From NCBI GenBank assembly GCA_003427395.1, contig BFEA01000630.1, positions 159,285 to 223,284 on the forward strand: a stretch of DNA of 64,000 nucleotides, read 5' to 3'. This document shows, one piece after another, positions 21,975-34,173 of the stretch. Source of the stretch: Chara braunii (lineage: Eukaryota; Streptophyta; Charophyceae; Charales; Characeae). The translations under genes and the position numbers were made by a program. Position 1 is the stretch's first letter. Every line of letters begins with the position of its first letter. The notes below the pieces were generated by a model. That model was not told where the DNA came from and did no database searches. It worked only from the letters and a program-made list of their open reading frames with translations.

Positions 21975-23183
21975 TGCAATGAACCCAGTCTGGCAGAAAC
22001 TCAGAAGTCGTCTAACATCAGGAGTCTCATTATTTGCATCAAAGTCTCCAAATCGTGAAGTGATATCTCAAACAGTATCTCATTACCATCAAAAGAAGAG
22101 AGTGGAGGGGGAACAGACAAAGGAGAAGATGAAAGATCACACAATAATAATTCCTTCAGATCCCTCTCCTTCTTCGGGTTTCTTTCCTCTCCGCGTCATT
22201 CTTGATCACACACAATAGTGCCACGTGGCACTTTATCTCGTGGAGACAATAAAGACATAGCAGATTCTAGTGACGACGTCAACCTCAGGTGAGTACCCGA
22301 TCTCCTTCATCCACAGATCTCGATCTTCCTCCTCCTCGCAACCAATCATCTCATGTCGATAGCGTGTACAATGCCACGTCAGCAGTCAAGATAGGTGGCA
22401 TATGCCACATCATCAGTGAAGACCTGTGGCAGAGCCACTTCAACATGCACTATAAACCAGAGGTAGCGCCACAGCAGCATGCAATAGTCCGGAGGTAGCG
22501 CCACATCAGCATGCAATGTAGACCAGAGGTAGTGCCACAACATGCAATGCAGACTAGAGGTAGCGCCACGTCAGCATGCAATGTAGACTGGAGGTAGCAC
22601 CACGTTAGCATGCAATGTAGACCAGAGGTAGCGCCATGTCAGCATGGCACGTCAGCAAGCCTAGCGCACAATGCAGGAAGCGCAAGCATGCTGCCTCCAC
22701 CTCATGTCGTCGTTTGCATTGCCAGTGCACAGCCAGCGTCGAGCCAGCATAATGCCAGCGTCTAGTCAAATTTGAGCCAGCAGCAGCATAGCAAGACTAA
22801 ATGCTTGACTCACTCGACGCCAGCCTTAAGAACAGTTGTCGGGGCTGCCTGGCCTCGGGTGCTTTTTCCACAGTCGTCCAAATTGACTCACAGCTGAGGG
22901 CCCGGATTGTACAGGTGCAGACGTCTCCCTTGGACCTGATGTTGTCTGGGTACCTGCATACAAACGTGTGTGCGCTTGACCATTGGCCTGGGCTAGGTAC
23001 CTTTTGACTTTGATTGTTGGGGTCACGACGGTTAACCAAAGTCAACTGTCACACCACGTTAGCATGCAATGTAGACCAGAGGTACCTAGTTTGGGGTCCT
23101 TTTTGGCCCCATTTCAGCCTGGGCTGAGGGCGGCCGAGTTGGCCCTTAGTCTTTCCACGAGACATATGGCATGGGTCATTGCA
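21975..23183 (-). repeat. 3' LTR of element F
   Basis: 1209 bp; on the plus strand TGCAATGAACCC...GGTCATTGCA. It carries the G-box palindrome (22218-22231) and a minisatellite of about 34 bp (22447-22640) with GCATGCAATGTAGAC and CGCCACGTCA elements. Confidence 0.93.
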
Positions 23184-23229
23184 TTCCTGCTGGCCCAGTT
23201 TTCGAGTTTCATTGCAAAAAATACATTAT

Positions 23230-26200
23230 TCTCACTTAGCCCACGTTCATATGTAGCAACAATGTCAGGAGCAGTGGGTAGGAGTTATTGCCTACTAAAC
23301 CATCTGACTTCAGATGGAGGTTGGGACTTGAACTTTACCTTGTACTGCTTCTAAGGTCGTCCTCTGCCACCTGTAGAGAAATAGCCATGTTCCAATATTC
23401 TTTCAACGTTATAGCCTCCATTCACAGAGGGTGGAAATGGAGATGGTTTATTCGGAAAGTTATGACTTCTACGCAGGGTAGCAGTTTAGACGCATAAAAG
23501 ACAGGGTATGTCCTTAGATGTGGAGGTACATCTATACGATAGGAAGGTCCATCTTCACCTCCAATCACTTTGAGAACTTCCCAGGGTCCGTAGTAGACAG
23601 TAGCAGTTTCTGAGACACATTTTCTTCTAAGGAAAACTCTTTAGACTTTACCCAAACAAAATCCCCTTCTTGGAATTGTGAAGTACGGCGATGTTTATTA
23701 GCTTGTTCTATCATTTGCAGTTGGGATATCTGTATGTTTTTCTTCACCTTCTTAATGTCTTCTTCGTACAAAACTGGGAATTCACGCGTACCTAGGGGCA
23801 GCCTTTGAATCTGGTCCTTGGTTAGTGCATCAATGGGACGCCAAGGCTTCCATTCTTTATGCAGTGCGTTGGGCGTTCTACCCGTGAGAGAGTATGTATA
23901 CTGTTATTATAAGCACTAACAATTTTAGGCAAGTTCTCATCCCAATCAATCTGGTTAGGACGGACATACATTCGCAAAAGTCGTTGGCAGAGAGGATTCA
24001 TTTGCTTAGTTTGGCCATTCGTTTCAGGATGTCGGCTTGACGACATGGTCAACGTGATCCCATAGACTTCCATCAACTTCTGCTATTGTAGACTGGTGAA
24101 CCGAACATCTCTGTCGGATACGATGGTTTTGGGAAATCCATACTCGGAGACCCATCGCATTTGAAACTTTTGAATGACTAGTTCGGTTCTAGCTTCAGCA
24201 TGCAAAGGAATGAACATATATACTTAAAGAATCTATCGACGACGACCATTGCCTAACTGTTGCCGTTTCGATTCTTAGTGAGGCTCATAAAGTCAATAGA
24301 GATAAACTCACCTGGCTCACTTGGAATAGGCAACCGTCGCAATAGTCGCATCGGATTCTCATGTGAGGGCTTGTTCCTTTGACACACAAGACAAGTTCGC
24401 ACATACTAGTACATCTTCCTTCATTCCTTTCCACTCAAAACGTTCACGCACATCGGTCTTCTTAAAACCAAAGTGACCTTCCGCATTATGGCATTCCCCG
24501 ATGATTAAACTTTTGATTGGTTCTAAGTAAGGAACACACAATCGTTCTTCGGTTTTATCCAGCAAGAAGAGTAAGCCATCAGTCATTCGATATTCCGGAA
24601 ACAACTTAGGGTTCTTTCGTAGAGTTTCAATGATAGGACTCCAAATAGGATCACTCTCATAACCTTGACGAATTTGTTTTTTCAGTTCATTTTCGATATC
24701 GAGATAAGAGACAATGGTTCCAAAGAAATCTGCATGTCTGGACAAAGAATCCGCAGCCACGTTAGATTTACATTTGATGGTTTGACCTCAAGGAAAGCGG
24801 ACCACCTTACCAACTTGTCGGAGAGCTTAGGCTGAGTCTTGATCCACTTCAAAGTAGAGTGATCAGAGTAGACAGTGAAATGTCTCTGTAACAAGTAGTG
24901 TTTCGAGGTATCTAGTGCAGCAACTAAGGCATACAATTCTCTTTCATAGGTGGAGTTGGCCACTTTCTCCGCCGAAAGTCTTCTGGACATAAACTCAATA
25001 GGTCTATATCCCTTATCGTCATCCTGCTGTAGCACAACCACAATCGCATACTGACTTGCGTGGGTTGTGACAATGAAAAGATGAGAAGGGTCAGCAATCT
25101 TTAAGACAAGATAGTGAGTCAGAACATGCTTTAACCTTCTAAACGAGGACTCACAATTTTTGTCCTACAGCCAAGGTTTTTCCTTTTTCAGTAGTCTTCT
25201 CATAGGAGCAGCTATCCAGGAGAAGTTTCTGACAAACTTCCTATAGTAACTAGCAAGTCCTAGGAAAGATCTTAATTCAGTTATAGTCTTAGGCTATGGC
25301 CAATCTCTGATTGTTGTAATCTTCTTTTCTTTAGGCCCTAGTCCTTCCTCGCTTACTATATGCCCTAAGTACGAGACTTCAAGCTTAGCAAACTCAGACT
25401 TCTTCGGATTCAGTTTGAAGTTGCCCTCGCGCAACTTCTGCAAGATCATTCGTAGGTGTTTCTTGTGATCTTCCAGTGTCTTACTGTACACTAGAATATC
25501 GTCGAGATAGACTACTACGAATTGATCGAGCCATTGTCGGAACAACTCGTTCATGGACCTTTGGAAGGTCGCAGGTGTGTTGGTCAAACGGAAAGGCATA
25601 ACCACAAACTCATAATGACCATACCTGGTTCAGAATGTCGTCTTGTGTTGATCCTCAGGAGCCACCTCGATCTGGTGGTACCCTGACTTGAGATCAATCT
25701 TGCTAAAGTATTTGCACCCTTGCGACTGATCCAATAGATCGTCAATGCGCGGAAGAGGTTCCACGTTTTTGACAGTGACAAAATTTAACCCATGATAATC
25801 TATACGTAGATGAGTTCACCTTCCCTTTTGGGCATGGATAAGACAAGCGCACCATAAGGAGATGAGCTAGGGCGAATCCATCCCTTTTTAGTAAGTTCTT
25901 GCAACTGCTTTCAAAGTTCCTCAAGTTCCCTGGGACACATTTGGTAAATGGGACCCTTGGGAATCTTGCTTCTGGGAATGATCTCGATTGTGTGCTCAAT
26001 AGCACGCTCAGTAATTCCCGTCGGCTCAGTTTGCAAGGCCTTGTATTCGTCGAGAAGTTTTTCCATAGAAGGTGGATAGGATGAGGAACACTCACCACTC
26101 ACTTGACAAGCACCATCGTCACCTCTTGATCCACCTTCTTCTATACTACCATCAATCGGAAAGTTGGGTAACTCATACAACAGAAAGACAGAGTAAAGTC

Positions 26201-26850
26201 AGAGCCAGACCTATGATATAACTTTATAGCGAGTGACTCGGACTTTTCGTCCTTGAGTTTGACAATTTTATCTTTGAACCTTACCTATGGGTCAGCCTCC
26301 TCGTCCCAATCCATTCCCAGAATCATGTCAAATGGTAGGTTATTTTCTATTAGGAAGGATATCTCATGTAATATCTTTTTGCCCTCCTTAATTCTTAAAT
26401 AACACTTGACACGATTGACGTATTGAGAGACAGTGATCGTGCTTTTATCGACCAGTATAGACGTCATAGGTCGAGGTAAGTCTTTTACCTGCATTCCCAG
26501 ATGCAATTTATGAATTGTCTTCTTTGAGATATAAGACCGCGTCAATCCCCGATCTAACAGAACACCTACTCGTGTGTGCGCAATCTCAATATCCGCGATC
26601 ATCAACTCACCCTTAAACTTAGTTTTTTTCACCCGTGAACTCCGTAGTGCTTTGAGTTCATTGTCGAGCTCATCAAGGGAATCGTCCAGTGAGACAGAAC
26701 AAAGTACTATGTAAGGGTGGTCTGAACGACAGGCGGAAGAAGAGCCATCCTCCGCTTTGAGAGTCGAAGGGGTAGAAGGGGTAGAAGGGGTTATAGGTGC
26801 CTTACCTTTGTCTTCGTCTAATCCCTTCGACTTAGTAGGAGCAGATGCTA
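23230..26850 (-). pseudogene. pol: pol of element F (broken)
   Basis: Read on the minus strand. Protease with a damaged active site (LLDRGLTRS). RT with YLDD (about 25500-25511) and MPFRLTNTPATFQ. RNase H (YSDHSTLKW, about 24840). Integrase zinc domain with ECHNAEGHFG, and core with SSRHPETNGQTK (about 24010). The tail (about 23290-23460) corresponds to A's chromodomain-like end. Several frame changes separate the pieces (near 24400, 24780, 25280, 25790 and 26280). Relative to the gag stop, the protease lies in the -1 frame, the ancestral arrangement. Confidence 0.88.
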
Positions 26851-26875
26851 CTCCTACTGGCTGTTCGTTTTTGGG
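26834..26875 (-). promoter_or_regulatory. Putative -1 frameshift signal, element F
   Basis: On the minus strand: CCCAAAA (26875 to 26869), 10-nt spacer, then a hairpin (26858 to 26834) with an 11-bp stem, one pair being G-U, closed by a 3-nt loop. It spans the gag stop. This is the best-preserved copy, and pol follows in the -1 frame without a stop through the junction. Confidence 0.65.
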
Positions 26876-28696
26876 TTACGAATAAGCGGGCACCAAGCTA
26901 TCACGTGCCCCACGGTGCCGCACTTGAGGCACTGGCGATTGTCATTTTTTATTGCCACTCCTCTCGTGCCATGTTCATTTTCTCCCAAGGTCTCCTGAAC
27001 GCAATGCTGGGATGCTCGGGAAACGAGCGTGGCATCCTCTTCTTGTTCCATTGGCTTTGGCCTCCCTTGTTGGCCATCACGACAGTGACATCACCCTTCG
27101 CAGATTCACTGCCGCCATTACCTCCTCCTCCCTCAGACTCGTCGAGGGGTAACTTCTCCATGTGTCATCATCGAACACTACGAGCATATGGTCCTGGCAC
27201 TTTTGTCGCCAAAGGACCCGCTTTCCATACCCACCAACCGGTCCTGACTTTACTACCGAAGCGTACGTACCTTTTGACCTGTACAGTCATCTGCTCTTGC
27301 TGGAGAGCAAGATCGCAAAGCTGTAGATAAATGTATTTTCCAGACTTGGTTTCTGCCACGAGTTGTCCACGAATGGGCTTGGACAAGGCACGTGAGTAGA
27401 TATACAATACCTGGTTATCTTACAGGTTCAATCCAGGTACCTACAAAAGACGATCAACCTCACGAGATAATGCATCCGCTGAATACCAACGCTTTTGCCC
27501 GATTGTGGTGAGTTCGTCAAAAGCCTTGTCGGCCGTTGTTTTGTCGAGAAATCTCTCCTTAATCTTTTGGAGAAATTATCTCAACGGCAGGGTCTTAGCC
27601 CAGTCACCTATATCTTCGAAACCAGTGGCATTGGCCTCAGACAATACCCACTCCTTAGCAACTCCCCCCAAACACGACGTGGGGAAAGCTACTTGACTCT
27701 CGGGCTCAACTGGAGCAGTGCTACAGTAAGTCTGAATTTCAGCGATCCACAACAAGAGATTCTCGTCTAATTTGTTGTTGTACGTAAACGACAATTTCAT
27801 ATTCACCTTTTCTTTCTTCTTTCACCAGCCCTTCCCTTTTGGCAGGTTCTTCTTTCTTCTCGGCCGGTTCCTCAGATTCTTTCTTCGAGGGCCCGGGTTT
27901 GTCTTGCGTCTCCTTTCGCATTGCATCTTTCAAAAGTTTATCTTGGGGTGGTTTCCTTTCTACTTCCCCCTTCATCTCTTCCTCAAAACTCACCTCGTCT
28001 TTACCTTTCATCATTCTCATCATAGTTTCTAATGAGACAGTGTTAGAGTCTATCTTCCTTTCAAGATGAACAAGATAAGCCATGATAGATTGCAATACAG
28101 ATGACAAATCAGTCTCAACTTCCTCGAAGTGAAACCGTTCCCTCATTTCCTCCAACATTTTTTCTTGTTCTCTCTCTTCTTTCCTTCTTCGGAACTCTTC
28201 AACCTTTCTTCTCTCTTTCCCTTAAGGTATTTTCTAATTGTTTGACATTTTTCTCCATTAGTTCTACAGACAGTTGTGGTTCCACTTTCTTTTCTTCTTT
28301 CTTCTCTTCTTCCTTTCTTTTTTGGTCCATTCTTTCCAACTGCTCGGCGACAAACCGGTTAAGTGCATTACGCCCTTGTCTGATGAGTTCCTCGACTCGC
28401 TTTTCGGTTTCCATCATCTCAACAGCAGTCCCAGCGGCATCCACTTCACCCTCTCCAGCTCGCAGGTTGAACTGTCTGTGGACATGCTGTTCAGCTGCTG
28501 GACCGGCACCGTGTATCTCACCAAACACTTGTACAAGAAGGCCCTTTAAAGTTTGCCTTCTTGCTTCAATTTGACCACGCGCTTTCAATTATCCCCCTTC
28601 GGTATCAGCATAGACTATGAGAGGGATAGGGAAGGAGAAAAGTGGAATGAACTGCGCCAGGATGGAGGCATGCAGACATTTCCACAGAGAGTTTAT
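26854..28696 (-). pseudogene. gag: gag of element F (broken, start lost)
   Basis: The position matching the ATG of A reads ATA (28696-28694), so the start is lost. The hydrophobic N-terminus is still recognisable (FIPLFSFPIPLIVYAD), then a stop where A has Asp. The coiled coil (about 28590-27800), capsid segment (about 27800-27300; NLLLWIAEIQTYC) and CCHC knuckle CLKCGTVGHVIAWC (about 26930-26890) are present, with frame breaks near 28200, 27740, 27580 and 27170. The stop is TAG at 26856-26854. Confidence 0.87.
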
Positions 28697-28724
28697 TTTC
28701 CTACGCGTGTAGATGCCGCACAAT

Positions 28725-29467
28725 AAATAAAATCAAAAGAGAAAAATAAATTCCACAGCACACGCAACTTCTACAGCAAGAATAATCAACAAAAGAAATG
28801 AGTTCTCGATCAATTTCTCTATCCTAACTTTGCTGGCTGTTTTTTGTGTGATGACGTCCTACAGTTATAGGTACCGCAGCCACGACCAGTGTGATCAAGA
28901 CAACAGCACACTTGTAAGTACACACAGCAACCACAGACAATCAACAGGTAAGTAGAGAGCCCACACAACCACACAAGTCAATGGTTAGCCTCTTTTGTAC
29001 CATCTGCAGAAGCAATGCAATCATCAACAACAAGTGCACACTCACATTCTCAGCAGCCTGTGTGCATGCCATGTGTCACGCCTGGCATGCCAACGCAACA
29101 ATACTACCGTGTCAGCATCAAGGACCGGAATGGTCTACAAGGAGGGATGCCACGTTGCAATGCAGGTCTGCTACACACTCAACACTGGTATGCCACGTCA
29201 AATGCAGCATCAGCAGGCAACAACGACACAGGTACGTGCCACGTCAGACCATGCCCTGCGCTCCATCATATGTCACATCAGCGGTACCAGCGCCACGTCA
29301 GCCTGTTGCCAACGAAGCTCTCGCCGGTAAGTCTTCAATGCAGCCACGTCATCATCTTTAAGGGACAGCTGCTCACACGTGCAACATTACAATGTCTAGA
29401 CCTGCGGTCTTTATCATGCGTGTTAATAAACACGTTTTATTTTGCACATGCGGCACTTCCCACTTAC
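28725..29467 (-). other. Probable leader intron, element F
   Basis: The donor CAG/GTAAGTGG is intact on the minus strand (first intron base 29467). The acceptor region TTATTGTGCGGCAT near 28725 has lost its AG, so this copy could not use it. CCACGTCA (minus-strand TGACGTGG) recurs through the interval. Confidence 0.45.
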
Positions 29468-29521
29468 CTGGGTGCCACGTCAGCACCTGACAGCAGACAG
29501 CAGATTGCCATGAAGAAGTTA

Positions 29522-29533
29522 GCTCCGATACCA
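29522..29533 (-). promoter_or_regulatory. Primer-binding site, element F
   Basis: Minus strand TGGTATCGGAGC, one base from the initiator tRNA-Met complement, 3 nt from the LTR. Confidence 0.87.
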
Positions 29534-29536
29534 AAT

Positions 29537-30215
29537 TGTAATGAACCCAGTCTGGCAGATACTCGAAAGTCGTCAAACATCAGTAGTCTCATTATCTGCA
29601 TAAAAGTCTCCAAATCGTGAAGTGATATCTCAAACAGTATCTCATTACCATCAAAAGAAGAGAGTGGAGGGGGAACAAACAAAGGAGAAGATGAAAGATC
29701 ACACAATAATAATCCCTTCAAATCCCTCTCCTTCTCCGGGCTTCTTCCCTCTCCACGTCAACAATGATAATAAGTATATTCTGGATCACACACAATAGTG
29801 CCACGTGGCTCTTTATCTCGTGAAGACCATGAAGACATAGCAGATTTTGGTGACCACGTCAACCTCAGGTGAGTAACCGATCTCCTTCATCCACAGATCC
29901 AGATCTTCCTCCTCCTCGCAACCAGTCACCTCATGTAGACAGCGTGGACAGTGCCACGTCAGCAGTCGAGATAGGTGGCATATGCCACATCATCAATGAA
30001 GACCAGTGGCAGCGCCACTTCAGCATGCACTGTCAACCAAAGGTAGCGCCACATCACCATGCAATAGTCCGGAGGTAGCGCCACATCAGCATGCAATGTA
30101 GACCAGAGGTAGCGCCTCATTAGCAATGCAATCCCGAGGTAGCGCCACATCAGCATGCAATGTAGACCAGAGGTAGCGCCACGTCAGCATGCAATGTAGA
30201 CCGGATGTAGCACCA
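29537..30215 (-). repeat. 5' LTR of element F, part 1
   Basis: Matches 21975 onward; ends where D is inserted, inside the minisatellite. The other part is 38437-39026. Confidence 0.92.
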
Positions 30216-31224
30216 TGCAGTAACCCTGTTTAGAAGTAGCCTGGGGCCCAGAACTCAGCCCCAAGCAATGCTGACCTGAGTTGGTTTGCGCTGGGCTGTG
30301 TGACCGAGACACGCCCAGGCCTGAGTCTGTCACGTTTGGCTGTGCGACCTAACACTACACAAAGGAAATTCAAAGGTCAAAGTCAATTGTAGAGTCAAAG
30401 GTACCGCACCCAGGCCCTTGGTTGGATACACTCACTTGTTGTGCGCAGGTACCCAGACAAGCATCCAGGCCGGAGGGAATCTGGGCCTTAGTTTGCATGG
30501 AGATCTGGACGGTTGAGGATTGTAACATCTGGGGCCCAGACCCCGAGTCAACGCTACATAAGCGTTGACATTCCTGGCTTTGATATTCATTCAGCCTTGC
30601 GTCAATGTTGACTTCACGCGTTGACAACGCGACGCTGGCTCGACGCTGCGACGCTGGTGGACGCTGGCTTTATGCTGGCATTTGGGAGATTGCGGCGACG
30701 CACTGCTAGCTCGGCATGGTGGCTGGCTGGCTATTGTCTTCAAGGCATGTTGACATGGCAGCTGCCACGCGTTGCTGCTGACATGGCTGCTGCCACGTCT
30801 TCTATCTTCTAATTGGCTGGGACTATGTGACCGGCACTGCTGTTCTGATTCATCGTTATTCAGGAGGAGATCATGATTGTGGGGTAATCGTGGATACCTA
30901 CCTTATTATCTTGAGGTCGATATTACTCCAAGTGCGCTGATGAGGACTTATTGACGTGCCACGTGGCACATTGTAGGACTTCGGGTATGCGTTCAGACTA
31001 TTGATTACTTGAGGTGGTGATCGAGGAGGGAACCCAAAGCAGGAGTGGGCCTTGTACTTATTCCTCTCCTTTGTCGATTCTCCCTCCTCTCTCCTTCGTC
31101 TGTGTATGATTATCCCATCTCATTCTATCTGGACACGATTCTGATTATTGGTCATCATTAGGAGTTCGATATTCATGTGGGCTTGCATTGTTGACGAGTG
31201 TCTTCACGATCTGGGTTCATTGCA
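30216..31224 (+). repeat. 5' LTR of element D
   Basis: 1009 bp, TGCAGTAACC...TTCATTGCA; G-box palindrome at 30956-30969. Confidence 0.94.
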
Positions 31225-31227
31225 ATT

Positions 31228-31239
31228 TGGTATCGGAGC
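31228..31239 (+). promoter_or_regulatory. Primer-binding site, element D
   Basis: TGGTATCGGAGC, one base from the initiator tRNA-Met complement. Confidence 0.88.
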
Positions 31240-31294
31240 AGTTCTCCTGACGACGACGAGAGTCGCACGTGTGCACACACTAGGTGGGGCGCAG

Positions 31295-32319
31295 GTAAGT
31301 GGGTATGCACACGTGTGCTGAGGTAGTGACGACTTGACAAGAAGTTAACGCCGGAGTTGCTGACGTGGTAGAGACTTCACTGGCAAGAGAGGATCCTGGC
31401 GTGGTAGTAGGTACCGCGACCGAGAGTTATCGCGCGCCAGCTTGGATCGCGATACTGAAGTGGCATCGCGATCCCTTGTTGACATGGCATATCATGTGCC
31501 GCGTCTGAAGACCTGGTTGTGGGTGATTGCTGACGTGGCATTCTCACGCTGCAGTAGTAGCTTATGCACGACCAGGTCTGTTACAGAAGCTGACGTGGCC
31601 TTTGGGAAAGTCGGGATTGAATGCTGACGTGGTAGGAGAGAAGTCATCACACCTGTCTTCTTGAGGTGTTGATTTCTTGCTGACGTGGCATTGTCCAATT
31701 GGCTGACGGCGACGATATCACGACACGACGCGTGGAAATGGCACGTGGGGAAGGACGGATCACACATTTGTTGACGCGGCATCCCTTTATTGATTGACTG
31801 GACACTAGTGTTGACGTGGCAGGATCTGCTATGTTAGCACTCTAGGGATAACACGTGGCAGGCAGGTGGCTGCCAAGTAAGAGAAGCACTCCGAAGACGA
31901 CGGTGGTACGGCTGATTGAACGACTGACGAGACAACTGTAGTGCCAGCTGTCAAGGAGGGTGCCTCATCGCAATTGACACCTGGATTGACTCAGCAGAAA
32001 GAAGAAGGGTGTTGACAAATTGTTTGTTGTTGTTGTTGGCATACTTACCTTGTCATTTGTTGTGTTGTGGTGTTTTGCGTACTTGTGTGTTGTATCTGAT
32101 CACACGGGCCTGAGGTGGTACCTATACACTCTTGTTTAGGACGTCATCACACAGACAGACAAAGAACAACAATAGTTAGAAAATAGAAAAAAAAATAAAA
32201 ATAGAAATAATTGTATTTTTGAATTTTTTTCTCTTTCTTCGGTTCTCTGAAATCTTGTTGTTGTAGAATAGTGCGGCCGTGGAATTTATTATTGTTGTTG
32301 ATTACTTATTCTGCGGCAG
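31295..32319 (+). other. Probable leader intron, element D
   Basis: Donor GCGCAG/GTAAGT (exon end 31294) and acceptor TTATTCTGCGGCAG (end 32319), 12 nt before the gag ATG. TGACGTGG boxes occur at several places between about 31360 and 31820. Splicing is inferred. Confidence 0.55.
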
Positions 32320-32331
32320 ACGCACATCGCA

Positions 32332-34153
32332 ATGTCTCATTTCTGGAATTGTTTAAAACTGTCGGTGCTTACTCATTTTATTCCTTTTCTCTTCTACCCC
32401 GTCTCACTCATCTTCAGTATTGATGAGGAGACACCCGAACCACGAACAAGGCAACAAATGGATGAATGCAAGAAAGTACTGTCTAGCCGCTAGGACCAAT
32501 TTGAGTTCGAACTTCGTGGTGTCGGTCCGGAAGCCGAGTCCCATGTACGGACACTGTTTGATTTGAGAGCATTGAGAGTTGCTCTCGAATCAGCAGAGAC
32601 CGGAACTGACGTCATCAAAGTTCAGGAAACACTTATCCAGTGTCATCAGGCACTTGATAAGTTTGTCCTTGAGCAGCTCGTAGATATCAAAGGTAGAAGG
32701 GAGGAGAAGAAAACAGTTGTGTCTGAAGACGCCGTGGACGAAAATATCAGACAATTGGAACAAGCACTTGAGAGGGAAAAGAGAAAGAAGGAAGAAATGA
32801 GGCGAAGAAGAGAGGAAAACGAACAGCAAGCACAAAAAGTTCAAGAAATCAGACAAACTGTCATTCAAACCGAAGGAGAAGGACAGGCAATCTCTTTGGC
32901 TCAACTTGTGACTTACCTTGCTCACCTGGAGATGAAGATTGACCAGACTGTTGCACGGATTGATGATGTGACCGCGGGATTACAGACAACCACGAACCTG
33001 GTCAAAGGAAAGAACCAGGTGACAGAAAAAGTCAAAGAAAGAGAAAAAAGAAAAGCCAGAGAAACTAATGGGAGACACAATCAAGTCTCTCAAGGTAGAG
33101 ACAAAGAAAACAGAAGAGAAAAAGGGGGAGCCTTCGGGTCCGCCGAAGTCTCCAGACGGGAAAAAGGACACCACGCAACAACCTACGAAACCGAAAAGAA
33201 AGGAGAAAGTCAAAATGAAATTGCCTTTCACGTTCTGCAACAAGAAAGACAAAAATTTATTGTTGTGGATCGTCGAAATTCAGACGTACTGCGGTATGGC
33301 CCCTCTTGAACCCGAGTCTCAAGTTGCTTTCTCTACTTCTTGTCTTGGGGGGAAAGCAAAGGAATGGGTTCTGGCCGAAGCCAATGCAGCGGGGTTCGAT
33401 GACATTGGGGAGTGGGCTGGAACATTGAACCTCAAGCAGTTCCTTGGAAAGAACAAGGAACGGTTTTTGGACAAAACAACGACCGACAAGGCCTTTGACC
33501 AGCTCACCACAATTGGTCAGAAAGATTGGACCTCTGTGGAATCGTTGTCTAGGGAAGTTGATCGGTTGCTGCAGGTTCTTGGACTGGACCTGCAAGATAA
33601 CCAAGTCTTGTATATTTATTCTCGTGCTCTGCCCGAGTCCATTCGTGGACAACTCGTGGCAGAGTCCAAGTCAGGCAAGTAGAACTACAAGCAGTTTCGG
33701 GACCTTGCTCTCCGACGAGAGCAAATGATATCTCAGGTGAAGAATTCTTATGCGTCTGTTGTGAAGTTAAGTGGTGGTGCAGGTGCAGGTAAGCGAATAC
33801 TTTGGCGCCAAAAGCGCCAGGACCACACCCTCGCCGTCTTTGACGACGATACTGTGGAGGAGTGGCCATTGGAGGCCGAGGGTGTGGCGAGCAGCAGTGA
33901 TTTCGAGAAGGGGGAAGTCACTGCTGCCGTGGTCAACAAGGGAGGACCACGACCACCAATGAAGAAGAAGAAACCACGCTCATTTCTTGAGCATCTCGGA
34001 ATTGTGGCCGGGAAGAGATGGGAAAAGATAGGAATGTCACAAGAAACGTGGCAGGAAAGAATGAATAATGCACAATGTTTGAAGTGTGGTACCCCAGGGC
34101 ATGTGATTGGATGGTGCCCACTTATCCGTAACCCAAAAGCGAGCCGCCAGTAA
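32332..34153 (+). pseudogene. gag: gag of element D (broken)
   Basis: The ATG at 32332 follows the acceptor. The hydrophobic segment FIPFLFYPVSLIFSIDEE is like that of C. An in-frame TAG occurs at 32491-32493. Coiled coil (about 32560-33200), capsid domain (about 33200-33720; VAFSTSCLGGKAKEWVLAEA) and CCHC knuckle CLKCGTPGHVIGWC (about 34078-34119). The frame changes near 33070, and a TAG lies in the LVAESKSGK region (33680). It ends at TAA 34151-34153. Confidence 0.88.
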
Positions 34154-34173
34154 GAGTAGCATCTGCTCCTACT
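34132..34173 (+). promoter_or_regulatory. Putative -1 frameshift signal, element D
   Basis: CCCAAAA 34132-34138 in slippage phase, 10-nt spacer, hairpin 34149-34173 with one A/C mismatch. Pol reads in the -1 frame without a stop through the junction. Confidence 0.62.

Noticed and set aside
22447-22640. Regular repeats that could suggest a CRISPR array
   Set aside because: The repeats are directly adjacent with no unique spacers, lie in a retrotransposon LTR, and the context is eukaryotic.
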